Shown: positions 1-9,267, numbered from the stretch's first letter. The stretch is DNA of 30,500 nucleotides from Chlorobiota bacterium (GCA_003695605.1 RFIK01000006.1:1-30500), one strand, 5' to 3'. Translations and numbers: made by a program. The notes: a model not told the origin generated them from the letters alone.

Positions 1-1000
<1,000 letters not shown>

Positions 1001-1074
1001 TGCTTTTTTCTCCTGCCTTTCTACAGGTTGGTTCCAGCGGTGCTCTATCGCCACAACAAAACTATCGGACGCTG

Positions 1075-1195
<121 letters not shown>

Positions 1196-1204
1196 CTCTG
1201 TCAA

Positions 1205-1243
1205 GTGTGGGCTATCGCTCCAGCGGTAGCCCACACGCATTTT
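1205..1243 (+). terminator. rrn operon terminator
   Basis: A hairpin with arms GTGTGGGCTATCGCT and AGCGGTAGCCCACAC (one G-U pair) is followed by GCATTTT, just 10 nt after the 5S gene. It is a typical Rho-independent terminator for the rRNA operon. It also separates that operon from the convergent minus-strand gene that ends at 1254. Confidence 0.82.
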
Positions 1244-1253
1244 ACTACCCGCC

Positions 1254-2783
1254 TTACTTTCTGATGCTGCCAGTCAGCTTGTATGCCCCTATCCAAAGGT
1301 AATTGGAACTATCCAATACTGTTCCGATCAAGATTCCATCACGAAAATCATGGGGAATGAAATGATTCCCCGCATACAAATCATGCGTGAAGACTGGGCT
1401 GCCGTCCGGCCAACAACAGTGGAGATACTCACGATGCTGAACGCGTGCATCGCTAAAGTCAACTACGCCTTCGGGGTACTCGGTATTCCGATACGGCAAG
1501 AGGAACATCCCGGTTGTCTTGTCGTAGAAAATCTTGCGAAAAGCTATATTTGATACCAACCCATCAAGGGGTGTTCCATCCTTGATAGTTAGTTTTCCGT
1601 TTCTCTCTGGCAGATCCCAAGATGGAACTCGATAGGTATCGGAAAAATGTAGTGGAATGACTTTTATGAGGTTGCCCCTGCGATCCCAGACTCGGAGCGA
1701 CCGACCAAACTGAAAAAGGGATACTGTTGTGCTATCACCATAACAGCCAAAGATAGCACCAAGCCATCGGGAAACTCGGTACTGATAGTAAATGCTATCA
1801 ATGCCACGTCCAATTGCAACAGTTTTACCTGTTATGTCTCCAACCCAGATTGTTGTGTCCTCTGGTGTCAGCAAACGGTGGGGAGACGTTCCACTTCTTG
1901 AAATGTATATTTTCCCATCGCAGTAGCCGCATTCTATGTCGAGGGGTAGCTGGCGCGATAGATAGCTTACATTGTGTAGCGTTGGCTCACCGATCGTGTA
2001 GAGAGCAAGATAGTGGGGATATTCGAAGGTGGATCCACAGATGAGGAGCGACTTTCCGGGTGTATCCCAATCTATTGAACCAATACCCATACAGTGCAAC
2101 GAATCCAATCGAATTGGCGTCCGTGTTCGAATGGTTCCGGTGCTATCAATAATCAACAGCTGGCATTGCGTTCCATTGACGAGGTAAAAACTCTTCCTCT
2201 CGGGACCAACAAGCATTAGTCGTGACCATCCCGACTTTAGCATGTGTCCCGCCGTATCTCGTACAGGAAGTTTCCATAGCAATTCGAAGTACCGCTCAAG
2301 ATCTGTTCGTTCGATCACAACAGTGTTCGCCAGTGAGTCCCGGAGTGAGCGTAGAGTCGTTCCAACAGTTTGTGACGTAGGAGATTCGATTGCTAAGATT
2401 TTACCAACCCTATCAAGAATCAAAATGACTGGGAGCGTTCGGATTTTGTAAAAATTCCGATAGATTTGAAACTCATCTCCCACAATAGGGCACTCAATCT
2501 TTTCCTCTCTGCGAAATGCTTCTGCATCTGATTGAGAAAATCCATCGAGGAAGACAACGTACTCAACCGGATAATTACGCAGCTGTTCGTAGAATTGCTC
2601 AATATTCATCATGCAGATGACACAATTCGAGCGATCGGTGAATACATAGACTCGCATTGCGTAGTCGCTCTGCGGCTTGAGCGGACGCACAGTGTCGCCA
2701 ACGTAAAAATCAGTATAGCGAAGGCTTTCTTGCGAGAAAAGCAACACTCGGACGACCAGGAGGATAGCAAGGATGTGTTTCAT
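1254..2783 (-). CDS. Secreted thioredoxin-like / beta-propeller-like protein
   Basis: A 509-residue exported protein. Residues 1-17 are a hydrophobic signal peptide. Residues about 40-150 look like a thioredoxin/AhpC-TlpA fold: a strand (MRVYVFTD), a CVIC motif at C54-C57, a second strand (YVVFLDG) and a cis-Pro loop (RTLPVILILD, P118). The rest (about 170-509) is strand-rich, with repeated units resembling the 6-bladed propeller lipoproteins of Bacteroidota. I chose the ATG at 2783 because it begins the signal peptide; an upstream in-frame start would add 40 unlikely residues. The gene follows a hairpin (2823-2848) and a small secreted Cys protein on the same strand. Its N-terminal half resembles the truncated gene at 30112. 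A role in extracytoplasmic thiol-disulfide exchange is inferred from the fold. No exact function is recognised. Confidence 0.8.
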   Translation of the reverse strand: MKHILAILLVVRVLLFSQESLRYTDFYVGDTVRPLKPQSDYAMRVYVFTDRSNCVICMMNIEQFYEQLRNYPVEYVVFLDGFSQSDAEAFRREEKIECPIVGDEFQIYRNFYKIRTLPVILILDRVGKILAIESPTSQTVGTTLRSLRDSLANTVVIERTDLERYFELLWKLPVRDTAGHMLKSGWSRLMLVGPERKSFYLVNGTQCQLLIIDSTGTIRTRTPIRLDSLHCMGIGSIDWDTPGKSLLICGSTFEYPHYLALYTIGEPTLHNVSYLSRQLPLDIECGYCDGKIYISRSGTSPHRLLTPEDTTIWVGDITGKTVAIGRGIDSIYYQYRVSRWLGAIFGCYGDSTTVSLFQFGRSLRVWDRRGNLIKVIPLHFSDTYRVPSWDLPERNGKLTIKDGTPLDGLVSNIAFRKIFYDKTTGMFLLPYRNTEYPEGVVDFSDARVQHREYLHCCWPDGSPVFTHDLYAGNHFIPHDFRDGILIGTVLDSSNYLWIGAYKLTGSIRK

Positions 2784-2822
2784 TGTAAAACCTGCTGGGG
2801 CATTGCACACTATTCGAAAAGA

Positions 2823-2848
2823 GGAGGGGAGAGATGCCTCTCCCCTCC
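2823..2848 (-). terminator. GC-rich hairpin between secreted-protein genes
   Basis: Perfect 11-bp arms (GGAGGGGAGAG / CTCTCCCCTCC) enclose a 4-nt loop and are followed on the minus strand by TCTTTTCG. The hairpin lies 14 nt after the stop of the 155-aa gene and 39 nt before the 509-aa gene. It may terminate or attenuate transcription between the two. A hairpin sharing the AGGGGAG/CTCCCCT core lies at 30056-30078 in an equivalent position. Confidence 0.7.
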
Positions 2849-2862
2849 AGGGCCGCGAACCG

Positions 2863-3330
2863 TTATGGTGTGGGGACGAAGACCGTGTATTTGCCGGTGT
2901 CATCAGTCACAATCCCGCCGAGATTGATTGTGATACCGACGAGCTGAGGGTATTCGGTGCACTCGACAATTTCGATTTCCTCAGTCGGTGTAAAGTAGTA
3001 GTTCCGCCCGTCGCGAGTGAATGTGTTCCAGTTACCCTGGCTGTCCTTTACAGACAAGGTGACTTGATCGAGCTGGAGCTCGATTGCGTAGCCGTAAGGT
3101 GGAACAGGGGTGACTTTCCCTTTGACCAGACTTGTGCATGGTTCAACGATGCAATCCACACCCCCATCATAACAACCGTGGTGACGATCGCTCCATGCAT
3201 AGATCCCTGTACCAAGAGGCACTTTCCGATGCACCCAGCAGTCCGTCTCAGCAGATGACAACGTTGTAAGCAGATGCAGCCATGATGTGGCAACAAGAGC
3301 GTACATCGCTAATCCAATGTTAGTTTTCAT
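2863..3330 (-). CDS. Small secreted cysteine-containing protein, unknown
   Basis: A 155-residue protein with a signal peptide (hydrophobic to about residue 24, likely cleavage after SSA) and a mature part with five cysteines (C31, C53, C60, C65, C124). The segment 40-66 is rich in aromatic, His, Gly and Cys residues (IYAWSDRHHGCYDGG). The C-terminal half alternates strand-like hydrophobic and polar residues, suggesting a small beta-sandwich. I recognise no family and see no T9SS sorting domain. Upstream it has a promoter-like arrangement (TTTG, 16 nt, TATTTTTC) with only 8 nt to the ATG. Downstream, after a hairpin, comes the thioredoxin-like gene. Paired exported Cys protein and thioredoxin-fold protein suggests a redox relationship, which is inference. 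Confidence 0.72.
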   Translation of the reverse strand: MKTNIGLAMYALVATSWLHLLTTLSSAETDCWVHRKVPLGTGIYAWSDRHHGCYDGGVDCIVEPCTSLVKGKVTPVPPYGYAIELQLDQVTLSVKDSQGNWNTFTRDGRNYYFTPTEEIEIVECTEYPQLVGITINLGGIVTDDTGKYTVFVPTP

Positions 3331-3338
3331 GATTGATG

Positions 3339-3366
3339 GAAAAATAGTTGAACATTGTTGAACAAA
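3339..3366 (-). promoter_or_regulatory. Promoter-like boxes with tandem direct repeat
   Basis: On the minus strand TTTG (3366-3363) lies 16 nt before TATTTTTC (3346-3339), close to the Bacteroidota consensus TTTG/TAnnTTTG with one mismatch. Within the spacer, the plus strand reads GTTGAACA at 3347-3354 and again at 3357-3364, a direct repeat with a 10-bp period (one helical turn), as expected for a tandem-binding regulator. The -7-like box ends 8 nt before the ATG at 3330, implying a very short leader. Confidence 0.42.
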
Positions 3367-3490
3367 TGAGCAACGATGCGAAAAGAAGACAACTCACTTT
3401 AGAAATGTTCATCAGTGAATCCTGATGCCTTCCCTGATGCGGCGGCGGTCGCTCAGCCAATGGCCAGGGAGAGGGTGTTGATGAGTATGG

Positions 3491-3537
<47 letters not shown>

Positions 3538-3721
3538 AGCTCCTCACCTCGTGGCATTGGCCAATCCCAACAGATACCTACGCTGCGGAGCTGCAAGATA
3601 GGCGCACGAAAAAGGTCAACGGTTAGGCACAACTTGAACATGGCGCTTTAATCTTCCGTTGCTTTTGTGCTCTACAAACTAAATTACAAATTGACAAGAC
3701 AAAAACAAGAAAGCTGCCCTG

Positions 3722-5293
3722 CTAAGTGAATTTGCTCTCTTTGCTGCTCCATCCATTACTACCCAGTGCGGCTACAATCCTATCCTCGATTAGGTGGCGT
3801 ACATCCTGAATATCGCGGTAAAGATACCGCTCTCCCCCACGGTCCGGCACAACGTCTCTGATCGCCGCATAGACCCGCTCCAGCGTCTCCGATGTTCGTA
3901 GTGGCCGCAGAAAATCGAGCGCTCGCGCTGCACAGAGTAACTCAATTGCCAGAACTGTCGTTGTGTTGTTCACGATGCGACGTGCTTTCCATGCAGCGAT
4001 GCTCCCCATCGAGTTGTGGTCCTCTTGGTTGGCGCTGGTCGGAATCGAATCCACACTTGCAGGATGCGCAAGCACCTTGTTTTCGCTAACCAACGCTGCT
4101 GCGGTGTACTGGGCGATCATCATTCCACTTTCGAGTCCAGGGTTCGATGCGAGAAATTTCGGTAACCCGTTGCTGAGCGCACCATTGACCATTCGCTCGA
4201 TGCGCCGCTCGCTGATGTTGGCTAGCTCTGCAACAGCGATCGCCAACGTATCGAGCGCAATTGCAAGTGGCTGGCCGTGAAAATTGCCCCCTTCGAGATG
4301 CTCTCCCTCGGGAAAGATCAGAGGATTGTCATTGGCAGCATTCAGCTCTGGTTCGATAATCGTTCGAACATACTCGAGCGCATCACGGCTTGCGCCATGC
4401 ACCTGTGGCATGCATCGAATCGAGTATGCATCTTGGACGCGTGGATCACCGGTGCGGTGTGATTCCCGAATTTCGCTTCCTGCCATCAGTGCGCGAAGAT
4501 GCGCCGCGACGATTTGCTGTCCGCGCAGCCCTCGCACACGGTGAATACGTTCGTCGAAGGCACGGTCGGTGCTCCGAAGTACATCTGCTGAAAAGGCACC
4601 GGCAACGTCCGCTACATCGGCCAAGTTCAGAGCACGTGCCAATACCAATGCACCGACAGCGCATTGGTACTGTGTTCCGTTGATGAGCGCTAATCCTTCC
4701 TTCGCCTGTAGCTGCACCGGCCGTAATCCCTTCATCGCCAGAACGAGTGCGCTCGGCTCCACGCCGCGCTCAGTAATGCACCGGCCCTTCCCGATGAGTG
4801 CGAGTCCGATGTGAGCGAGCTGCACCAAATCCCCACTGGATCCTACTGACCCTTGTTCAGGAACTGCTGGAATGATACCAGCATTGAACACGTCGATCAG
4901 GTGCTCGACTAATTCGAGCCGAACTCCGGAGTATCCTTTCGCCATCGCGTTAATCCGTAGGAGCATCATTGCACGAACAATCTCCGGCGGTAGGTAGTCG
5001 CCTGCACCTGCACTGTGCGAAATGATCAGATTCTCCTGCAGCGTAGCAACATCCTCGGCTGGAATCGTTACGCTTGCCAACTCCCCAAAACCCGTTGTGA
5101 CGCCGTAGACAACTTCCCCTTGGCTGAGCCATCGCTCGACATGTTGTCTACTTGAGCGAATGCGCTCACGCGCGTCTGGTGCAAGTGCCAGCCGAACGTT
5201 CCCGCTCGCCGCGCGCACAACATCTTCGAGCTTGAGCGAATGTCCATCGAGGAGGAGTGCTTCCACAGTGGTAGTGCTACAGCTGTTTGACAT
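3722..5293 (-). CDS. hutH: Histidine ammonia-lyase (histidase)
   Basis: This cytoplasmic enzyme deaminates L-histidine to trans-urocanate, the first step of histidine catabolism. At 523 residues it has the usual family length. Visible family marks: Tyr63 in VYGVTTGFG, His93 in ISHSAG, the MIO-forming loop GSVGSSGDL (residues 148-156), INGTQ, DAYSIRCMPQVHGA, GNFHGQPLAIALD and SANQEDHNSMG. The MIO tripeptide is Ser-Ser-Gly rather than the usual Ala-Ser-Gly, and it is followed by Val-Gln where most members have Ala-Pro. The start at 5293 (MSNSCSTT) gives the family length; an in-frame start at 5425 would add an unlikely 44-residue leader. A perfect TAnnTTTG box ends 8 nt before the ATG. The gene is divergent from copZ-copA, and hutU is encoded separately at 18240. 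No hutI or hutG is present here. Confidence 0.95.
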   Translation of the reverse strand: MSNSCSTTTVEALLLDGHSLKLEDVVRAASGNVRLALAPDARERIRSSRQHVERWLSQGEVVYGVTTGFGELASVTIPAEDVATLQENLIISHSAGAGDYLPPEIVRAMMLLRINAMAKGYSGVRLELVEHLIDVFNAGIIPAVPEQGSVGSSGDLVQLAHIGLALIGKGRCITERGVEPSALVLAMKGLRPVQLQAKEGLALINGTQYQCAVGALVLARALNLADVADVAGAFSADVLRSTDRAFDERIHRVRGLRGQQIVAAHLRALMAGSEIRESHRTGDPRVQDAYSIRCMPQVHGASRDALEYVRTIIEPELNAANDNPLIFPEGEHLEGGNFHGQPLAIALDTLAIAVAELANISERRIERMVNGALSNGLPKFLASNPGLESGMMIAQYTAAALVSENKVLAHPASVDSIPTSANQEDHNSMGSIAAWKARRIVNNTTTVLAIELLCAARALDFLRPLRTSETLERVYAAIRDVVPDRGGERYLYRDIQDVRHLIEDRIVAALGSNGWSSKESKFT

Positions 5294-5301
5294 CGGATAA
5301 G

Positions 5302-5309
5302 CAAAGATA
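5302..5309 (-). promoter_or_regulatory. Putative hutH promoter -7 box
   Basis: TATCTTTG on the minus strand is an exact match to the Bacteroidota -7 consensus TAnnTTTG and ends 8 nt before the hutH ATG. No TTG is present at the usual -33 distance, so the promoter may be weak or activator-dependent. Transcription would begin within a few bases of the start codon. Confidence 0.42.
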
Positions 5310-5416
5310 GCCAGTGTTCTTACCCGAGTTACGGTGGCCACATGTTGCAGATTGGACAGGCTCTTCTTCCACCTGCGAATAAGCTCGGCCAGCGCCAAGA
5401 GAACATTTAGCAAAAT

Positions 5417-5426
5417 GTTGTACAAC
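5417..5426. promoter_or_regulatory. Palindrome in hutH/copZ divergent region
   Basis: GTTGTACAAC is a perfect 10-bp palindrome, with a related GTTGTGTACA at about 5436-5445. It lies between divergent hutH and copZ, about 84 nt before the copZ start. TACA/TGTA-type elements occur in copper operators such as the CopY box (TACAnnTGTA), but no regulator gene is adjacent, so this is only a candidate operator. Confidence 0.25.
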
Positions 5427-5509
5427 TATTGCACCGTTGTGTACAGCGGTGGGCTTCAAGTGGTGATAGTTTCGCACTGCGTTTGTTCCACAATCATTCC
5501 AAACCAGTC

Positions 5510-5728
5510 ATGGCCACCAAAGAGCGCTTTACGGTGCGCGGGGCGCACTGCGAAAACTGCATCGCTACAATCGAGCGTACCCTTCGGCGGCTCGATGGTA
5601 TCGTGCACGTAGATGCGAAGCTTCAGCCACAAGCGTTGGTTGAAGTTGAATACGATTCCGACAAAGTCAATCGCGACACCCTCCGTCGCGCGATTGAGCG
5701 AGTGGGGTACGAATTAGTCGCCGAGTAA
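5510..5728 (+). CDS. copZ: Copper chaperone, HMA domain
   Basis: A 72-residue cytosolic heavy-metal-associated domain with the beta-alpha-beta-beta-alpha-beta pattern of CopZ/Atx1 proteins. The metal loop is GAHCENC (C14, C17), a variant of the usual GMTCxxC with His in place of Thr. Such proteins carry Cu(I) and hand it to a P1B ATPase. The next gene is exactly that ATPase and begins 6 nt after this stop, so the two are almost certainly co-transcribed. The ATG at 5510 gives the standard domain length; the frame is open further upstream but encodes nothing domain-like. Confidence 0.9.
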   Translation: MATKERFTVRGAHCENCIATIERTLRRLDGIVHVDAKLQPQALVEVEYDSDKVNRDTLRRAIERVGYELVAE

Positions 5729-5734
5729 TTGCTG

Positions 5735-7960
5735 ATGGCTGTTGAACATGAGGCTCAGCAAAAACGCACACCGACGGTTGTAGAGACGTTCCCGGTTGTA
5801 GGAATCTCTTGCGCAGCATGCGCACGTTCGATTGAGTCGCTGTCCCGGTCAGTTCCGGGAGTGCAACGTGCAGAGGTGAACGTTGCGACTGCGACTGTAA
5901 CGCTCGAGTACGATCCGTTGGAGGTGCAGCCGGCTGACATTGCCTCTGTCCTTCGCGAATTTGGCTACGATTTGGTGCAGGCAGAGGATACTGCAATCGC
6001 CCTTGCCGATGCTGCACAACGTGAACACCGCTCACTCGACCAGCTCAAGATTCGCACGATAGGTGCTGCGATCGCGACAGTGCCAACGGTCGTGCTGGGA
6101 ATGGGAGCCTGGCATACCCAGCGCTGGGCAATTCTGCTCAGCGCTGCTCTCTCGAGCGCGGTCGTGCTGTATTTCGGACGCCAATTCTTCGTGCGTGCGT
6201 GGTCGCAAATCCACGCACGTGCACTTGCGATGGATACACTTGTTGCGTTGAGCACCGGAATTGCATGGGGATGGAGCCTGGTCGCTGCACTCATACCGGC
6301 ACAACTCCGAGCGTTAGGTATCGAACCGCACGTGTACTTTGAGTCGGCTGCAACGATCGTCACCTTCATTTTGCTCGGGAGATACTTGGAGCAACGCGCC
6401 CGCTTGCAAACAAATGCTGCACTGCTTGCTCTCGTAGAACTCCAGCCACGCTCGGTTCACCTGCATCGGAACGGAGTCCTGACGGACACACCGCTTGCAG
6501 CGGTGCAGCGCGGTGATCACATCGTTGTGCTGCCGGGTGAACGCATCCCCGTTGATGGCGTCGTACTCGACGGACAGTCGTGGGTGGACGAGCAGCTGTT
6601 GAGCGGTGAATCGCTGCCTGTCGCGAAAGCTCAGGGTGATCGGGTCTATGCAGGAACACTCAACGGCGATGGAGCACTTGTCATCGAAGCGCGTGCTGTC
6701 GGTCGTGGAACCATCCTTGGCAGCATTGTTCGTGCGGTCGAGCGAGCACAATCGAGCAAATCACCCACGCAGGAACTCGCCGATCGGATTGCTGCGGTGT
6801 TCGTACCGGTTGTTCTCGCTGTTGCAGCGTTGACCGCAGTTGGATGGATAGTTTTCGCTCCTGACAAAGCCAGCAGCCTTGGTCTGCTTTCCGTAGTATC
6901 GATGTTGATTGTTGCCTGTCCATGCGCACTCGGCCTTGCAACGCCGACGGCGATTGCTATTGCGTTGGGGCGTGCGGCAGAGCAAGGCATTCTTGTCCGC
7001 AATGCACGCGCCTTTGACGTACTCCCGGAGCTTACCCATGTCGTGTTTGATAAGACAGGCACTCTCACGCAGGGGAAACCAACGGTGGTACATGCGACGT
7101 GGTATGTGCCAGAGCTTGAACGTCGAGACTATGCTCGGCTCGTGCGGGCTGTACTCGAGCGGAGTACGCATCCTCTCTCGCTGGCAGTTGCTCAATGGCT
7201 CAATGTGCCTGCGGCGGGTGAATGTACTGTTGAGCAGGTACGAGGGCGTGGTCTTCGTGCGTGGAATGACTCGCATACAATTTTGGTCGGAAATCGCGCG
7301 TGGATGGAAGAGCACAGCGTCGAGCTTTCTGCCGAAAGTCAGGCTGCGGCAACGGAGGTCTTCGTAGCGATTGATGGTAAGCTTCTGCTGGCAGTCTGGC
7401 TGCGCGATTCGATCAGAAGTGATGCACGCAAGGTTGTCGAGTACCTACGCTCACGTGGTACTGCTCTACATCTGGTGAGCGGGGATCGCCGAGATGTGGC
7501 AGAGTACGTTGCAGCAGCCGTTGGCATCGAGCATGTGCTTGCTCCAGCTCTTCCGCAAGAGAAACAAGACTACGTTCGCCGACTCCGCCTGGAGACGAAA
7601 GGCAATGTCGCAATGGTTGGTGATGGGATCAACGACGCGCAGGCGCTCGCCGAGGCTGATACGAGCATTGCGTTAGGGAGTGGTAGTGATGTCGCAGTCC
7701 ATGCAGCGGACGTTACGTTGATCGGGGAGCAGCTTTCCTTACTCATCGTGCTGATACATCTTGCCGAAAGACTACGGCGCATCATCCGACAGAACTTGGG
7801 CTGGGCTTTTCTGTACAATCTTGTGCTAATCCCTATTGCGGCAGGTGCACTCTATCCAATCAATGGTGTGTTGTTGCATCCAATGCTAGCTGGATTTGCG
7901 ATGGCAGCAAGTTCGGTGTCAGTTGTTACCAATAGCCTCCGCTTACGGTACGGAATGTGA
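5735..7960 (+). CDS. copA: Copper-translocating P1B-type ATPase
   Basis: A 741-residue inner-membrane Cu(I) exporter. Domains in order: one N-terminal HMA domain with GISCAAC (C26, C29); transmembrane helices from about residue 105; the actuator loop with LLSGES; the membrane metal site ACPCALGLATPT (CPC); the phosphorylation motif DKTGTLTQG; the nucleotide-binding HP motif (STHPLSLA); the hinge GDGINDAQAL; and final helices carrying YNLVLIP and MAASS, where the family places additional Cu(I) ligands (Asn/Tyr and Met/Ser). Length and motif order are typical for CopA. An in-frame TTG directly after the copZ stop could add two residues; I prefer the ATG at 5735. It pairs with copZ upstream for copper detoxification or cuproprotein supply. 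No copper regulator gene is visible. Confidence 0.95.
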   Translation: MAVEHEAQQKRTPTVVETFPVVGISCAACARSIESLSRSVPGVQRAEVNVATATVTLEYDPLEVQPADIASVLREFGYDLVQAEDTAIALADAAQREHRSLDQLKIRTIGAAIATVPTVVLGMGAWHTQRWAILLSAALSSAVVLYFGRQFFVRAWSQIHARALAMDTLVALSTGIAWGWSLVAALIPAQLRALGIEPHVYFESAATIVTFILLGRYLEQRARLQTNAALLALVELQPRSVHLHRNGVLTDTPLAAVQRGDHIVVLPGERIPVDGVVLDGQSWVDEQLLSGESLPVAKAQGDRVYAGTLNGDGALVIEARAVGRGTILGSIVRAVERAQSSKSPTQELADRIAAVFVPVVLAVAALTAVGWIVFAPDKASSLGLLSVVSMLIVACPCALGLATPTAIAIALGRAAEQGILVRNARAFDVLPELTHVVFDKTGTLTQGKPTVVHATWYVPELERRDYARLVRAVLERSTHPLSLAVAQWLNVPAAGECTVEQVRGRGLRAWNDSHTILVGNRAWMEEHSVELSAESQAAATEVFVAIDGKLLLAVWLRDSIRSDARKVVEYLRSRGTALHLVSGDRRDVAEYVAAAVGIEHVLAPALPQEKQDYVRRLRLETKGNVAMVGDGINDAQALAEADTSIALGSGSDVAVHAADVTLIGEQLSLLIVLIHLAERLRRIIRQNLGWAFLYNLVLIPIAAGALYPINGVLLHPMLAGFAMAASSVSVVTNSLRLRYGM

Positions 7961-7971
7961 TGCCTCCATCT

Positions 7972-8017
7972 GCCCCCGCAAGGCATTGCCGAGTGGCGGC
8001 AAATGCCCTGCAGGGGC
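7972..8017. terminator. Imperfect hairpin between convergent copA and sqr
   Basis: Arms beginning GCCCC and ending GGGGC enclose partly matching inner segments (GGCATTGCCG / CGGCAAATGCCC). It lies in the 80-bp gap between the convergent copA and sqr stops. No clear T-tract follows on either strand, so it may block RNA 3' decay or be a weak bidirectional terminator. Confidence 0.42.
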
Positions 8018-8040
8018 GAGGAGAGAATAGTTCGTCATCT

Positions 8041-9267
8041 TTATCCTTGCATTTTGCCTTTCAAAATCGCATGCCAATAGAGCCGGGGAAGAATTTCCTT
8101 CTTGAGGAGCCACATGCTGAAGCGTTCCTTGCCCTGATCGAAGGGGAAGCTCTCTTGCGGAGTATTGTTGTAGTCGAACTCTGCGAGGATAAGCTTCCCG
8201 TAGCCTGTTATAAGTGGACACGAGCCATAGCCATTGTACCGTTTGGGCGCAGGAAGGGTAGTCGTCTTATGTTCGATGCAGTACAGCAGGTTCTCCACCA
8301 GCACAGGGTTTTGTTTGCGGATCGCTGCACCTGTTTTCGCATTCGGTGTGTTTGTGACATCGCCGATACCGAAGACGTTGGGATAGCGTGGATGCTGGAG
8401 CGTATGTTTATCCACCTCCATCCAGCCGAGAGGATCGTTGGGCACTGCCAGTGGACTACGCTTGATGAAATCGGGTGCGCTTTGGGGTGGCGTTAGATGG
8501 ATCATCTCGAATTCAACGGCGATGCGTTCGGTTGTATCACCGTTCTTTGTCTCGAAATATGCTACTTTTCGCTCTCCATCAACCGCCACACAGTTGTGGT
8601 GAAAATGCAGCCCGATATGGTATCGTTCGCAGACTTTCTTGAGCGCTTCTGCGTACTTCTGAACGCCGAAGATGACGCCACCACCAGAGTAAAAGTGAAC
8701 AGTATTGTCGCCGAGAAGCCCTCGCCGGCGGAAATTATCCGCTGCCAAGTACATAATCTTCTGCGGTGCGCCGCCACACTTGATGGGGGTATTCGGGGCG
8801 GTAAATAGTGCTTTGCCTTTGCCTGTGAAGCTGGCAATGCACTCGTACGTGTAGGGTGCGGTCGTGAAGGTGTAGTTGCTTGTGATCCCGCGCTTGCCAA
8901 GCCACTGCTCGGCGCCTTCGATTTTGTGCCAGTCGAGTTGGATGCCGGGGCAGACGACAAGGTAATCATACGTGTATCGTTTGCCCGAGCGTGTGGTGAC
9001 AGTATTTGAGTCTGGGAGAATTTCTTCGGCGTAGTCTTTGATCCAATCGGCTCGTTTGGGAATGTACTTCGCTTCCGGCTGTACGGTTTTATTGATGTCG
9101 TATGCTCCACCACCAACGAGCGTCCAGGCTGGCTGGTAGTAGTGGTGCTCGCTTGGTTCGATGATACCAATGACGAGCGTGGATTTGCGCCGGAGAAGGT
9201 GGGCTGCAACCGATAACCCTGCATTGCCACCACCGATAATCAACACTTGGTAATGTGTACGCGCCAT
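8041..9267 (-). CDS. sqr: Sulfide:quinone oxidoreductase, type II
   Basis: A membrane-associated flavoprotein that oxidises sulfide to sulfane sulfur and passes electrons to quinone. The 408-residue product starts with an FAD-binding GGGNAG loop (residues 12-17). It carries the redox cysteines C164 (TPIKCGGAPQKIMYLA) and C350 (GSCPLITGYGK), plus a CPG at 106-108 and a second FAD motif NVFGIGD (297-303). The IKCxGAPQKIMYL context and the C-terminal LAEFDY...FPFDQ...KERFSM pattern match the type II group that includes human SQOR. I chose the ATG at 9267 because GAGGTG lies 5 nt upstream. It is preceded by a Crp-family gene on the same strand, with a perfect palindrome and a -7 box in the 71-bp gap. 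No sulfur dioxygenase or rhodanese gene is nearby. Confidence 0.95.
   Translation of the reverse strand: MARTHYQVLIIGGGNAGLSVAAHLLRRKSTLVIGIIEPSEHHYYQPAWTLVGGGAYDINKTVQPEAKYIPKRADWIKDYAEEILPDSNTVTTRSGKRYTYDYLVVCPGIQLDWHKIEGAEQWLGKRGITSNYTFTTAPYTYECIASFTGKGKALFTAPNTPIKCGGAPQKIMYLAADNFRRRGLLGDNTVHFYSGGGVIFGVQKYAEALKKVCERYHIGLHFHHNCVAVDGERKVAYFETKNGDTTERIAVEFEMIHLTPPQSAPDFIKRSPLAVPNDPLGWMEVDKHTLQHPRYPNVFGIGDVTNTPNAKTGAAIRKQNPVLVENLLYCIEHKTTTLPAPKRYNGYGSCPLITGYGKLILAEFDYNNTPQESFPFDQGKERFSMWLLKKEILPRLYWHAILKGKMQG

Noticed and set aside
1001..1074. tRNA between 23S and 5S
   Set aside because: No cloverleaf or T-loop sequence in the roughly 75-nt spacer.
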